Source of the DNA: Catellatospora coxensis
GTDB lineage: Bacteria > Actinomycetota > Actinomycetes > Mycobacteriales > Micromonosporaceae
Reading direction: 5' to 3'
Assembly: GCF_016862635.1 (NCBI RefSeq)
Contig: NZ_BONI01000037.1
Span: forward strand, 1-64,000
DNA: 64,000 nucleotides
Shown here: positions 34,706 through 43,910 of the stretch, one piece after another
Layout: every line of letters starts with the position of its first letter
Position numbering within the stretch: position 1 is the stretch's first letter
Program-made: the position numbers and the translations under genes
The notes under the pieces: generated by a model
What the model was told of the DNA's origin: nothing
Databases searched by the model: none
The model's input: the letters and a program-made list of their open reading frames with translations, nothing else

Positions 34706-34978
34706 TCAGTGTGTGAGCCGTACCTTCTCCCGGGTCGCCCGCTGGATGTCACCGGCGGCGACGACCAGCAGCCGGTGGCCTAGGTCGGACAGCGCCCGCG
34801 CCACGGCCAGCTCGTCGCCGATCTCGGGGATGTCCCGGTCGTCCGGGTTGAGCTTGGCCCGCCCCACCCCGATCAGCCGGTCGCCGATCTCGTCGTCGAG
34901 CATGCGGGCCTCGGCGTAGGTGCGTCCTTCGTCCTCGCCGACGAACACCTCGATGTTCCAGCGCTTCATCACGGTCAT
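34706..34978 (-). CDS. DUF1876 family protein (Rv1738-like)
   Basis: The 90-residue protein matches DUF1876 (KRWNIEVFVGEDEGRTYAEARM, GVGRAKLNPDDRDIPEIGDELAVARALSDL). Mycobacterium tuberculosis Rv1738 of this family is strongly hypoxia-induced and resembles ribosome hibernation factors. Its start overlaps the stop of the phosphoribosyltransferase gene (ATGA), so the two are coupled. Confidence 0.85.
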   Translation of the reverse strand: MTVMKRWNIEVFVGEDEGRTYAEARMLDDEIGDRLIGVGRAKLNPDDRDIPEIGDELAVARALSDLGHRLLVVAAGDIQRATREKVRLTH

Positions 34979-35631
34979 TGCGGATGCCCCCCTTCCAGGA
35001 TGTGCGCGGAGCCCTCCAGCAGTGCCACGACCTCCTCGTCCGAGGTCTGCCGGAAGTCGGCGTAGCGCTCGCCGACGGCCATGAACAGATCGGGGGTCTC
35101 CACACAGACCACCTCGTCGGCGACCGTACGCAGCTCGGCGGCGGTGTCCGCGGCGGCCACCGGCACCGCCAGCACCACCCGGGACGCGCCCCGGGCGCGG
35201 GCGATCTCGCAGGCGGCGCGGGCGGTGGCCCCGGTCGCGACGCCGTCGTCGACGATCACGACCGTGCGCTCGGCCAGCGACTCGGCGTCGCGCCCGTGCC
35301 GGAAGCGCTGCACCCGCCGCTCCAGCTCGGCCCGTTCGGCCTGCTCGACCCGGTCGAGGGCGGCCGGGCTGATCCCGATCGCGTCCAGCACGCCGGGGTT
35401 GAGCACCCGTACGCCGTCCTCGCCGATCGCGCCCATGGCCACCTCAGGCTGGGCCGGCACGCCGAGCTTGCGCACCACGAGCACGTCGAGCGGGGCGTTC
35501 AGGGCGCGCGCGACCTCCACCGCGACGACGACGCCGCCGCGGGGCAGCCCGAGCACGACGACGTCGGCGTCGTGGAGCCAGGTCAGGCGCTGCGCCAGGC
35601 GGTGCCCGGCGTCCGTGCGGTTCTGGAACAT
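34975..35631 (-). CDS. Phosphoribosyltransferase (Rv0571c-type)
   Basis: The 218-residue protein has the type I PRTase fold: FQNRTDAGHRLAQRL, VVLGLPRGGVVVAVEVA, LDVLVVRKLGVP and the PRPP loop VVIVDDGVATGATARA. The ATG at 35631 follows GGGAGGG and gives the usual FQNRxDAG start. Rv0571c of the DosR regulon contains this domain. Substrate base unknown. It heads the two-gene operon with DUF1876; GTAAC-GAAA-GTCC in the upstream region is a weak DosR-box-like sequence (inference). Confidence 0.86.
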   Translation of the reverse strand: MFQNRTDAGHRLAQRLTWLHDADVVVLGLPRGGVVVAVEVARALNAPLDVLVVRKLGVPAQPEVAMGAIGEDGVRVLNPGVLDAIGISPAALDRVEQAERAELERRVQRFRHGRDAESLAERTVVIVDDGVATGATARAACEIARARGASRVVLAVPVAAADTAAELRTVADEVVCVETPDLFMAVGERYADFRQTSDEEVVALLEGSAHILEGGHPQ

Positions 35632-35693
35632 GGCGGCACCCTCCCCCACCATCGTCGTCCCCCGGGAGCCGCCGTGACCAGGACTTTCGTTAC

Positions 35694-37385
35694 TCAGACA
35701 GTGCTCTGCGGGTGTTCGGCGCGGAATGCGGCGACCGCGGTGGGCAGGGTGTGGAAGATCCGGTCGCGGCCGACGGCCTCGGCCAGCCCGAATGACACCA
35801 TTTCGTCCATCAGTTCCTGTTTGACGTGCGCCATGCCGAACACGATGCCGCGCTGGGTCAGCTCGTTGCGCAGCTCCTCGACCGCTTCCATCGCGGTGAT
35901 GTCGACCTCGACGATCGCCTCGGCGTTCAGCACGAACCACTTGACGTCCGGGGCCTGGCCGACCGCGGCCAGCGCCCGCCGCCGCAGGTCCTGGGCGTTG
36001 GCGAAGAACAGCGGCGAGTCGTACCGGTAGATCATCAGACCGGGCACGGTGCGCGCCTGCGGATAGTCGTCGACGTCGTGCATGCCGGCCACCCCGGGCA
36101 CGATGCCCAGCACCGCGTCATGCGGGCGGGCGACCCGGGCCAGCATCTCGGCGACCGACAGCGCCACCGCCGCCAGCACGCCGTAGAGGATGTCGAACAG
36201 CAGCACCCCGGCGAACGCGGCCAGCGCCAGCAGCAGCTCGCTGCGCCGGAACGCGGCCAGCTTGCGGAAACCGGGCAGGTCGATCAGGCGCAGCGCGGCG
36301 TACACGATGATCGCGCCCAGGGCCGCGGTCGGGAACGCCGACAGCACCGGACTGGCGAACAGCAGCGTGCAGATCACCAGCACCAGCGCGGTCAGCGAGT
36401 ACACCTGGCTGCGCGCGCCCGCCGCGTCGGCCAGCGCGGTGCGGCTGCCGCTGCTGCTTACCGGGAACCCGCGCAGCACACCCGACCCGAGGTTGGCCAC
36501 GCCGAGCGCGAGCAGTTCCTGGTCGGCGTCGACCTCCTGGCGGTGCCGCGCGGCGAACGCACGGGCGGTGAGCATGTTGTCGGTGTAACCGACCAGCATC
36601 ACGCCCACCGCGGGCAGCAGCAGGTCGGCGAAGTCGGTCAGGTCCGGCCACGCCAGCGGCGGCAGCCCGGACGGGATCTTCCCGATGGTCTCGATGCCGT
36701 AGTCCTGCAGGCCGAACAGCGCGGTCACCCCGGTGGCCAGCAGCACCGCCAGCAGCGGGCCGGGCAGCTTCGGGAACTGCCGCTGCACCACGTAGAGGAA
36801 GGCCAGCACGAGCGCGCCGAGCACGACCGTGGCCAGGTGGATCTGACCCATGCCCTTGATGAACGCCCACACCTCGCCGAGCAGCGTGCCGCCGTCGACC
36901 GGGACACCGGTCAGCCGCTCCAGCTGACCGATGATCATGATGATGGCGACGCCCGCCATGTAGCCGACGAGGATCGGCTTGGACAGCAGGTCGGCCACGA
37001 AACCGAGCCGGATCGCCCAGCAGACCAGGCACAGCAGGCCGACGATGACCGCGAGGCCCGCCGCCAGGGCCGCGTACCGGCCGGGGTCGCCCGCCGCGAG
37101 CGGGGCGATGACGGTGGCGGTCATCAGCGCGGTGGTGGACTCGGGCCCGACCGACAGCTGCCGCGACGAGCCGAGCAGGGCGTACAGCGCCAGCGCGGGC
37201 AGGGCCGCCCAGAGACCGGCCACGGGCGGCAGGCCGGCCAGGCCGGAGTACGCCATCACCTGCGGGATGAGGTACGCCGCGACCGTCGCCCCGGCCAGCA
37301 CGTCCCCGCGCAGCCAGCCGCGGTCGTACGCCCGCAACGTCACCACACCGGGCGCCTGCGGAATCCATCGTGGTCTGTCGGCCAT
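35694..37385 (-). CDS. SulP-family anion transporter with STAS domain
   Basis: The 563-residue protein starts with the SulP pattern LRGDVLAGATVAAYLIPQVMAYSGLAGLPP and has GFVADLLSKPILVGYMAG and GFPVSSSGSRTALAD, about 12-14 helices. A C-terminal STAS domain follows (about 455-550: YDSPLFFANA, FVLNAEAIVEVDITAMEAVEELR). It moves sulfate, bicarbonate or another anion. In M. tuberculosis the SulP gene Rv1739c lies next to Rv1738 (DUF1876) and narK2; the same families are close together here. Start ATG 37385. Confidence 0.88.
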   Translation of the reverse strand: MADRPRWIPQAPGVVTLRAYDRGWLRGDVLAGATVAAYLIPQVMAYSGLAGLPPVAGLWAALPALALYALLGSSRQLSVGPESTTALMTATVIAPLAAGDPGRYAALAAGLAVIVGLLCLVCWAIRLGFVADLLSKPILVGYMAGVAIIMIIGQLERLTGVPVDGGTLLGEVWAFIKGMGQIHLATVVLGALVLAFLYVVQRQFPKLPGPLLAVLLATGVTALFGLQDYGIETIGKIPSGLPPLAWPDLTDFADLLLPAVGVMLVGYTDNMLTARAFAARHRQEVDADQELLALGVANLGSGVLRGFPVSSSGSRTALADAAGARSQVYSLTALVLVICTLLFASPVLSAFPTAALGAIIVYAALRLIDLPGFRKLAAFRRSELLLALAAFAGVLLFDILYGVLAAVALSVAEMLARVARPHDAVLGIVPGVAGMHDVDDYPQARTVPGLMIYRYDSPLFFANAQDLRRRALAAVGQAPDVKWFVLNAEAIVEVDITAMEAVEELRNELTQRGIVFGMAHVKQELMDEMVSFGLAEAVGRDRIFHTLPTAVAAFRAEHPQSTV

Positions 37386-37485
37386 GGTCACTTTTACCGC
37401 ATGGCACCTCGCCGCGAAACCCCGCCGCCGGGACCCGGACATGATCGGCTACGGTCGGGCGGTCCTACGACGACGGAGGTGCCCG

Positions 37486-38130
37486 GTGGGCGGCCGGTCC
37501 TACATGCTCGCGACCCGGATGCCGATGTCGCGCGACGGCTTCGACACGTGGCTGTCCACGCCACTGCCGGACCTCGGCGTTCTCGCGAACCCGGACCAGA
37601 TGTGGCGCGGCTGGGCGGCTGATGATGTGACACCCGACTGGGAGCTGACCGCGATCGCGGACTCACCGGCCGCGGTAGCGACCTACCGCGCGAACCGGAC
37701 CCGCACCCCGCTGGAGCTGCTCACGGCACGGGCCGCCGCCGGTTTCACACTCGCCCGCCACCACCGGGACGCGCTGGAGATCTACCTGTACGACTACCAC
37801 GCCGACCACTACGGCGCGCAGACCGACCTGCTCATGCTCGCCGGGGCGGGACGGTTCGCCGACGGCGGCGCCGAGGTCCCGGTCCTGTACTGGGGCGGCG
37901 ACGTCTATCCGGGCCTGCCGTCCGACGACGGATCGGTGCTGTCGGTGCTGCTGGTCGGTCGCACGGCGGCGCGGTTCACCGCAGCGTACCCGTTCGCGGC
38001 GCTGGTCGAGGGGCTGCGCCCGGTGGAGGAGGCATTCCTCGGGGCGGTCGTCGACCGGGACGGCGACGATCCCGGCTGGGACGCCACTGACGTGCTCGAC
38101 CCGGCAGTCGCCGCCCGGGTGCGACGCTGA
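37486..38130 (+). CDS. Hypothetical protein
   Basis: This 214-residue cytoplasmic protein is not recognised. It has MSRDGFDTWLSTPLPDLG near the N terminus, then LEIYLYDYHADHYGAQTDLLML and GGAEVPVLYWGGDVYPGLP, which look like alpha/beta structure. GTG 37486 is chosen for the GGAGGT five bases upstream; ATG 37504 is an alternative. It is divergent from the SulP gene. Confidence 0.68.
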   Translation: MGGRSYMLATRMPMSRDGFDTWLSTPLPDLGVLANPDQMWRGWAADDVTPDWELTAIADSPAAVATYRANRTRTPLELLTARAAAGFTLARHHRDALEIYLYDYHADHYGAQTDLLMLAGAGRFADGGAEVPVLYWGGDVYPGLPSDDGSVLSVLLVGRTAARFTAAYPFAALVEGLRPVEEAFLGAVVDRDGDDPGWDATDVLDPAVAARVRR

Positions 38131-38248
38131 CTGCCTGCCACCTCCTGGGTGTCGCACGTCGGTTCCGACAGCGATATCGTCGCTCACCGCCCGTGTGCAC
38201 GGTGATCAGAGCGCCGCGGCGGCTGGGCGCGAGAGGTGGGTCACACGG

Positions 38249-38743
38249 ATGGCAAGCATTTCGGGACTGCACCAGCCGTGGGCACCACGCCCAGGCGCCG
38301 ACGCCGTGTTCGCCAGCGCACTCGCCATCGCGGAGTTCGCACTCCGGGCCGAGACGCTCCTTCCCGCCCATCGCGACGAGCTACTCAGCATCGCGATCTG
38401 GAAATGGACCGAGCGCGACGGCAAATGGCGCACCCGCTTCCGCAGCTCCGGTGCGCTCAGCCTCGGTCCGGGCTGGCACAGGCACGTCAACCACGAGCAC
38501 GTCACCCCCCGACTCGCCCTTCGCCGGGCGATGCTGCAGGAGCCTCATCGCACCGGGGAAATTCTCAGGAGTGCGCAGGCATGTGTCGTCACCCGGGAGG
38601 AGCACTGCCGCCTGAACGCGGTCGGCGAGGAACTCCAAGGATGGGAACGCTACCGGGCGGCTCAGGTCGGCGTGTACGACATGGCCACCGGAAGCCTCAT
38701 GATCTGGAATGACGACGCCGGCGGCGTACCCGCACGGCCGTGA
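38249..38743 (+). CDS. Hypothetical protein
   Basis: This 164-residue protein is unrecognised. Features: LPAHRDELLSIAIWKWTERDGKWRTRF, WHRHVNHEHVTPR and CVVTREEHCRL, rich in Trp, His and Arg in a way that suggests a nucleic-acid or small-molecule binding fold. ATG 38249 has GAGAGGTGGG eight bases upstream. The GC level is slightly lower than neighbours. It lies just before the direct/inverted repeat element at 38760. Confidence 0.65.
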   Translation: MASISGLHQPWAPRPGADAVFASALAIAEFALRAETLLPAHRDELLSIAIWKWTERDGKWRTRFRSSGALSLGPGWHRHVNHEHVTPRLALRRAMLQEPHRTGEILRSAQACVVTREEHCRLNAVGEELQGWERYRAAQVGVYDMATGSLMIWNDDAGGVPARP

Positions 38744-38759
38744 CGTCATGGTCCCGACC

Positions 38760-38918
38760 GCATTTGCTCTGCACCCAAAAGCTTGCTCTGCACCCACGGG
38801 CGCAACTCCGCAAGTGCCGTAAACCGTCGGCGGCTGCAGAACCGCGTGCACTGTTGCGCCGGCGGGTGCAGAGCAAGGCAATGGGTGCAGAGCAAGGCAA
38901 TGGGTGCAGAGCAAATGC
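38760..38918. repeat. Compound inverted and direct repeat element (19-bp period)
   Basis: Left side: two units of TTGCTCTGCACCCA, spaced 19 bp apart (38764 and 38783). Right side: three complementary units of GGGTGCAGAGCAA, again 19 bp apart (38864, 38883, 38902). The outer arms, 38760-38777 and 38901-38918, are perfect over 18 bp; inner arms GGCGCAAC/GTTGCGCC (38799, 38853) add a second stem. The remaining gap to 39142 shows nothing recognisable. Confidence 0.85.
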
Positions 38919-39142
38919 GCTGACCGTGGTCACCCACCGCTGGCAGTTTCGCCGTCGGCCCCCAGACCGTTCTGCTCACGCGGGCCGGGTTCGTCGGCGG
39001 TGCTGAGGCCCTCGGACAGCAGCGGGACGGCGCCGATCCCGGCCGGGATTCTCCTGCGTGCTCGACCTCGCGACCGCCATACACCCTGGCCGCTGGTCAC
39101 CCCGCGGCGCGGGTGGGACCACGCCTGTGATCGAGTCGGTTC

Positions 39143-39817
39143 ATGACCAGATCTGCCGAGGAGATCCGCGCGCGCTTGCACCTCCAGGTCAACGCGGCGC
39201 TGCGCCGGCCGGGCATGTTCGGCGGCGAAGCCGCCCTGTACGTGCTCCTCGACGCGCTCGCATACGCCGACGGGCTCGATGCCGACTGGCGACGCGAACT
39301 CGCGGATCTGCGCGAACGCTGGATGTTCCTGCCCACGGGCGCGCTCGGCACGGCCAAGCTGGTGCTCCCGGAGAGCCCTCGGCCCGACGACGCGATGGCG
39401 TCGCTGTACGCCGAGTTCGCCCACCGCGTCGGCTGGCTGGACGTCGACCGGCGGCTGACCAGGGCCGAGCACGGCGCGCTGCTGTCCCGGCTGCCGGAGT
39501 GGTGCGCGGCCGACCGGACGGTGTCGGACGCGGAAGGCACGTTCGGTCCGCCGTCGGTGGTCTTCGGGGGCGGCAACCCGCGCTGGCCGATGACCCTCGT
39601 CTACGCGTCCAGGCCTGACCGGCCGCTGGTCTGCATGCACCACTGGAACGAGATCGTCGGGCCGGAGCTGCGGACAGTGTACCCGGAACCGGTTCTGCTG
39701 GCCGCCCACGTCGGTGGACGCCCGTTCGACACCGCGTTTCTGCGCACCCCGGAAGGACGCCGCCGCCGACCGGAGGAGCCGGACGACGCCGACGAGCCGC
39801 TGCACGCCGCGCCGTAG
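39143..39817 (+). CDS. Hypothetical protein
   Basis: The 224-residue soluble protein has IRARLHLQVNAALRRPGMFG near the N terminus, then EAALYVLLDALAYADG, and later FGPPSVVFGGGNPRWPMTLVYAS. The RRPGMFGG-ALYVLLDALAYADG pattern recalls small actinobacterial proteins of unknown role. No motif allows a function call. GC bias and the isolated position support a real gene; ATG 39143. Confidence 0.7.
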   Translation: MTRSAEEIRARLHLQVNAALRRPGMFGGEAALYVLLDALAYADGLDADWRRELADLRERWMFLPTGALGTAKLVLPESPRPDDAMASLYAEFAHRVGWLDVDRRLTRAEHGALLSRLPEWCAADRTVSDAEGTFGPPSVVFGGGNPRWPMTLVYASRPDRPLVCMHHWNEIVGPELRTVYPEPVLLAAHVGGRPFDTAFLRTPEGRRRRPEEPDDADEPLHAAP

Positions 39818-39861
39818 CAAATCGGATGATCGAGGACGGTCAGCGACGCGTCAAGCGGGCG

Positions 39862-40785
39862 TCAGCCGCCGCCGCGGGGGACGACCAGGACCGGGCAGTG
39901 GGCATGGTGCAGGACCTGGTGGCTGACCGAGCCGAGCAGCAGGCCGGTGAAGCCGCCGCGGCCGTGCGCGCCGACCACCACGAGCTGGGCCTGCTTGCTG
40001 AGGTCCACCAGCACCTTGGCCGGCTTGCCGCGCAGCAGGTGCTCGCGCACCAGCACGTCGGGATGGTTCTTGCGCTGCTCGGCCAGGGCCTCCTCCAACT
40101 GGTGGCCCTCCTCCTCGGCGACCGTGGCGCTGTCGTGCTTGTGGTCGTGGTGCTCGCCGTGGGCGTGCCCGCTGGCGCGGGTCCAGGTGTGCACCGCCGT
40201 CAGTTCTGTCTTGCGCATCTCGGCCTGGGCGAACGCGGCCTCGACGGTCGGGGCCGAGTCGGGTGAGCCGTCCGCGCCGACGACGACGGGCCCGCTGTCG
40301 CGCTCCTCGCCGCGCACGACCAGCACCGGGGTGCGCCCGTGCGCGGTGCACTGCACCGCCACCGAGCCGACCAGCAGGCCGGTGAAGCCGCCGAGGCCGC
40401 GGTCGCCGATGACGAGCAGCTCGGCGTCGCGGGCGGCGCGCAGCAGCACCGGCGACGGCGCGCCGGTGACCAGGTCGGTGAGCACGGACACGGACGGGTC
40501 GGTCTGGGCCGCGGCGGCGGCGGCTTCGGCGAGCAGGCGTTCGGCGTCGTGGCGCAGGCCGCCCTCGTGCGGACCGGCTTCGGACGGGCCCATCTTGACG
40601 TGCATGAGCGGCCAGATGAAGGCGTGCACGATACGCAGCGGCAGGTGGCGCCAGGCGGCTTCGCGGGTGGCGAGGCGCACCGCGGTCAGCGACGACGCCG
40701 AGCCGTCGACGCCGACCACGACGGGGCGGGCGCCGCCGTCCTCGGTGTTCATCGCCGGACCGGCGCCCGCGTCGAGGCTGTTCAT
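39862..40785 (-). CDS. Universal stress protein with two UspA domains
   Basis: In this 307-residue protein, domain 1 (about 20-155) has RPVVVGVDGSASSLTAVRLA and LLVIGDRGLGGFTGLLVGSV. Domain 2 (about 165-305) has GPVVVGADGSPDSAPTVEAA and LVVVGAHGRGGFTGLLLGSV. Both keep the G-x2-G-x9-G(S) ATP motif. A His/Asp-rich insert (SGHAHGEHHDHKHD) in domain 2 might bind metal. It begins four bases after the phosphoketolase stop, so both are one transcript. ATG 40785 is preferred on spacing; ATG 40752 is possible. Confidence 0.88.
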   Translation of the reverse strand: MNSLDAGAGPAMNTEDGGARPVVVGVDGSASSLTAVRLATREAAWRHLPLRIVHAFIWPLMHVKMGPSEAGPHEGGLRHDAERLLAEAAAAAAQTDPSVSVLTDLVTGAPSPVLLRAARDAELLVIGDRGLGGFTGLLVGSVAVQCTAHGRTPVLVVRGEERDSGPVVVGADGSPDSAPTVEAAFAQAEMRKTELTAVHTWTRASGHAHGEHHDHKHDSATVAEEEGHQLEEALAEQRKNHPDVLVREHLLRGKPAKVLVDLSKQAQLVVVGAHGRGGFTGLLLGSVSHQVLHHAHCPVLVVPRGGG

Positions 40786-40789
40786 CGGC

Positions 40790-43189
40790 TCAGGCCCGCC
40801 CCGGCCAGGTCCAGTCGGTGATGTCGGGGGCGTCCTGGCCGTAGGCGCGGGTGTGGTCGCGGGCGCGCTGGCGGGCGTCGGTCATGTACTGGCGCAGCCC
40901 GGCCGCGGTGACGCCGAGCCCCGGCACCCGGTCGATGACGTCGATGACGAGCCGGAACCGGTCCAGGTCGTTGAGCATCACCATGTCGAACGGGGTGGTG
41001 GTGGTGCCCTCCTCCTTGTACCCGCGCACGTGCATGTTGCGGTGGTTGGCGCGTTTGTAGGTGAGCCGGTGGATGAGGCTCGGGTAGCCGTGGTAGGCGA
41101 ACACGACCGGCCGGTCGGTGGTGAAGATGGCGTCGAACTGCGGGTCGGGCAGGCCGTGCGGGTGCTCGGTGTCGGGCTGCAGCCGCATCAGGTCGACCAC
41201 GTTGACCACGCGCACCCGCAGCGTCGGCAGGTAGCGCTGGAGCAGGTCGACGGCGGCCATGGTCTCCAGCGTCGGCACGTCGCCGGCGCAGGCCATCACC
41301 ACGTCCGGCACGCCCCCGGCGTCGTTGCCGGCCCAGGCCCAGATGCCCAGGCCGCGCCGGCAGTGCAGGGCCGCGTCGGTCATGTTCAGCCAGGACGCCT
41401 GCGGCTGCTTTCCGGCCACCACGACGTTGACGTAGTCGCGGCTGCGCAGGCAGTGGTCCATCGTGGACAGCAGCGTGTTCGCGTCCGGCGGCAGGTAGAT
41501 CCGGGTGATCTCGGCCTTCTTGTTGACCATGTGGTCGATGAAGCCCGGGTCCTGGTGCGAGAAGCCGTTGTGGTCCTGCCGCCAGACGTGGCTGGACAGC
41601 AGGTAGGTCAGCGACGCGACGGGCCGCCGCCACTCGATGCCGCGGGTCACCTTCAGCCACTTCGCATGCTGGTTGACCATCGAGTCGACGACGTGGATGA
41701 ACGCCTCGTAGCTGGTCAGCAGGCCGTGCCGGCCGGTGAGCAGGTAGCCCTCCAGCAGGCCCTGGCACAGGTGCTCGGACAGCACCTCGATGACCCGGCC
41801 GGTCGGGGCGAGGTGGTCGTCGCCGTCGAAGATGCGCGCGTCGAACTCGCGGTCGGTCACCTCGAACACCGCGCCGAGCCGGTTGGAGTTGACCTCGTCG
41901 GGGCCGAACAGCCGGAACCGGTCGGGGTTGGACCGGATCACGTCGCGCAGCCAGACGCCGAGCACGCGGGTCGCCTCGGCCTGCGGGACGCCGGGCTGGG
42001 GCACGTCGACGGCGTACCCGCGGATGTCGGGCAGGACCAGGTCGCGCAGCAGCAGGCCGCCGTTGGTGTGCGGGTTGGCGCTCATCCGCCGCGAGCCGCG
42101 CGGGGCCAGCGGCGCGAGGAAGCCCATCGGCGCGCCGGTCGCGTCGAACAGCTCCTCCGGCCGGTACGAGCGCATCCACTGCTCCAGCGCGGCCAGGTGC
42201 GCGGGGTTGTCCCGCACGCCGGACAGCGGCACCTGGTGCGCCCGGAAGGTGCCCTCGACGGGCACGCCGTCGACGATCCTCGGGCCGGTCCAGCCCTTCG
42301 GGGTGCGCAGCACGATCATCGGCCAGCGCGGCCGCTGCCCGTCGGCGCCCTGGCGGGCCTGGGACTGGATGGCGGCGATCTCGTCGAGGGCGAGGTCGAG
42401 GGCGTACGCCAGCTCGTGGTGCACCCGCACCGGGTCGCTGCCGGACACCAGGATCGGGTGGTAGCCGAACCCGTGCAGCATCGACATCAGGTCGGCCTCG
42501 GGGATGCGGGCCAGCACCGTCGGGTTGGCGATCTTGTATCCGTTGAGGTGCAGGATCGGCAGCACCGCGCCGTCGCTGACCGGGTTGAGGAACGTGTTGG
42601 CCAGCCAGCTGCACGCCAGCGGCCCGGTCTCGGCCTCGCCGTCGCCGATCACGCAGGCGACGAGCAGCCCGGGGTTGTCCAGCGCCGCGCCGTACGCGTG
42701 CATCAGGGAGTAGCCCAGCTCGCCGCCCTCGTGGATCGAGCCGGGCACCTCCGCGGCCACGTGGCTGGGGATGCCGCCGGGGAACGAGAACTGGCGGAAC
42801 AGCCGTCCCATGCCGAACTCGCTGCGGTCCACGCTCGGGTAGAGCTCGCTGTAGGTGCCTTCGAGCCAGGTGTTCGCCACGATCGCGGGGCCGCCGTGGC
42901 CCGGTCCGCAGATGAAGATCGCGTCGAGGTCCCGGTTGGTGATGGTCCGGTTGAGGTGCGCCCACAGCATGTTCAGGCCCGGGCTGGTCCCCCAGTGGCC
43001 GAGCAGCCGGGGCTTGATGTGCTCGGGGCGCAGCGGCTCGCGCAGCAGCGGGTTGGCCATCAGGTAGATCTGGCCCACGGTCAGGTAGTTGGCCGCCCGC
43101 CACCAGGCGTCGAGCCTGCTCAGATCGTCGTCACGCAGATGCGTCACACCGGCGGTGTGCCCGGCGCCCGGTCGCTCTGTCACCGTCAT
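40790..43189 (-). CDS. xfp: Xylulose-5-phosphate/fructose-6-phosphate phosphoketolase
   Basis: This 799-residue TPP enzyme cleaves xylulose-5-P (or fructose-6-P) with phosphate to acetyl-phosphate plus a triose or tetrose phosphate. Signature [20 protein letters not shown] continues with [16 protein letters not shown]; the TPP motif is [24 protein letters not shown] and [12 protein letters not shown] are typical. Length fits the family (about 790-825). ATG 43189 gives a normal N terminus. Coupled to the tandem universal stress protein gene downstream, suggesting use under slow-growth or low-oxygen conditions. Confidence 0.93.
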   Translation of the reverse strand: MTVTERPGAGHTAGVTHLRDDDLSRLDAWWRAANYLTVGQIYLMANPLLREPLRPEHIKPRLLGHWGTSPGLNMLWAHLNRTITNRDLDAIFICGPGHGGPAIVANTWLEGTYSELYPSVDRSEFGMGRLFRQFSFPGGIPSHVAAEVPGSIHEGGELGYSLMHAYGAALDNPGLLVACVIGDGEAETGPLACSWLANTFLNPVSDGAVLPILHLNGYKIANPTVLARIPEADLMSMLHGFGYHPILVSGSDPVRVHHELAYALDLALDEIAAIQSQARQGADGQRPRWPMIVLRTPKGWTGPRIVDGVPVEGTFRAHQVPLSGVRDNPAHLAALEQWMRSYRPEELFDATGAPMGFLAPLAPRGSRRMSANPHTNGGLLLRDLVLPDIRGYAVDVPQPGVPQAEATRVLGVWLRDVIRSNPDRFRLFGPDEVNSNRLGAVFEVTDREFDARIFDGDDHLAPTGRVIEVLSEHLCQGLLEGYLLTGRHGLLTSYEAFIHVVDSMVNQHAKWLKVTRGIEWRRPVASLTYLLSSHVWRQDHNGFSHQDPGFIDHMVNKKAEITRIYLPPDANTLLSTMDHCLRSRDYVNVVVAGKQPQASWLNMTDAALHCRRGLGIWAWAGNDAGGVPDVVMACAGDVPTLETMAAVDLLQRYLPTLRVRVVNVVDLMRLQPDTEHPHGLPDPQFDAIFTTDRPVVFAYHGYPSLIHRLTYKRANHRNMHVRGYKEEGTTTTPFDMVMLNDLDRFRLVIDVIDRVPGLGVTAAGLRQYMTDARQRARDHTRAYGQDAPDITDWTWPGRA

Positions 43190-43382
43190 GTGCCGATCCT
43201 CGCGCGCCGCGAGCCGCCGTGCAGGCATATTGTCCGCTTTCCCGACACGTCTTCGCAGCTCAGCCGCCGAGCTCGGCGCGAGTGACCGGGACCGCCGCCG
43301 GGCGGCCGAACTATGCGCATTCGCCCTGATCTGCCCGCCTGGCTGCTATAGCGTGGCCTGAAGTGCGGGAAGAGGAGGAGCG

Positions 43383-43910
43383 ATGGTGGCTTCCCATCTG
43401 CCGGACGCCGTGCAGGGACCGGGCCGGGTCGACGTGGTGCTCAACGTCAACGGCGCCACCCACGTGGTGCGCATCGAGCCGCGGGTCAGCCTGCTGGACT
43501 GCCTGCGCGACCACATGAACCTGACCGGCGCCAAGAAAGGCTGCAACCAGGGCGCATGCGGCGCGTGCACGGTGTGGGTCGACAAGCGGCGCGTGGTGGC
43601 CTGCCTGACCCTGGCCATCGCCTGCGAGGGCAGGGAGGTCACGACCATCGAGGGCATGACCGAGAACGGCAGCCTGCACGCCATGCAGAAGGCGTTCCTG
43701 TCCGAGGACGCGTTCCAGTGCGGCTACTGCACCCCGGGGCAGATCATGTCAGCGGTGGCGCTGCTGGCCGAGGGGCACGCCGGCTCCGACGCCGAGATCA
43801 GCGAGTGGATGAGCGGCAACATCTGCCGCTGCGCGGCGTACCCGAACATCCGCACGGCGATCCGCGACGTGCGCGACGGCGTGGGAGGAGTCGGCCGTGC
43901 GACCGGTTAG
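43383..43910 (+). CDS. paoA: Aldehyde oxidoreductase [2Fe-2S] subunit (PaoA-like)
   Basis: The 175-residue protein has a plant-ferredoxin-type cluster motif (CNQGACGACTVWVD with a later Cys in VVACLT). The C-terminal helical cluster motif is CGYCTPGQIM and CRCAAYPNI. This is the small subunit of three-subunit xanthine dehydrogenase-family enzymes. No Tat signal is visible, unlike E. coli PaoA. ATG 43383 follows GAAGAGGAGGAG. It overlaps the FAD subunit gene by 14 bases. Confidence 0.88.
   Translation: MVASHLPDAVQGPGRVDVVLNVNGATHVVRIEPRVSLLDCLRDHMNLTGAKKGCNQGACGACTVWVDKRRVVACLTLAIACEGREVTTIEGMTENGSLHAMQKAFLSEDAFQCGYCTPGQIMSAVALLAEGHAGSDAEISEWMSGNICRCAAYPNIRTAIRDVRDGVGGVGRATG

Noticed and set aside
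38760-38918. Possible CRISPR array
   Set aside because: Units are 19 bp apart with at most five bases between repeats, some are inverted, and there are no spacers or cas genes.
39947-43285. 1,112-codon plus-strand open frame
   Set aside because: Antisense to phosphoketolase and the universal stress protein, both with full motif sets. Composition is typical of a shadow frame.
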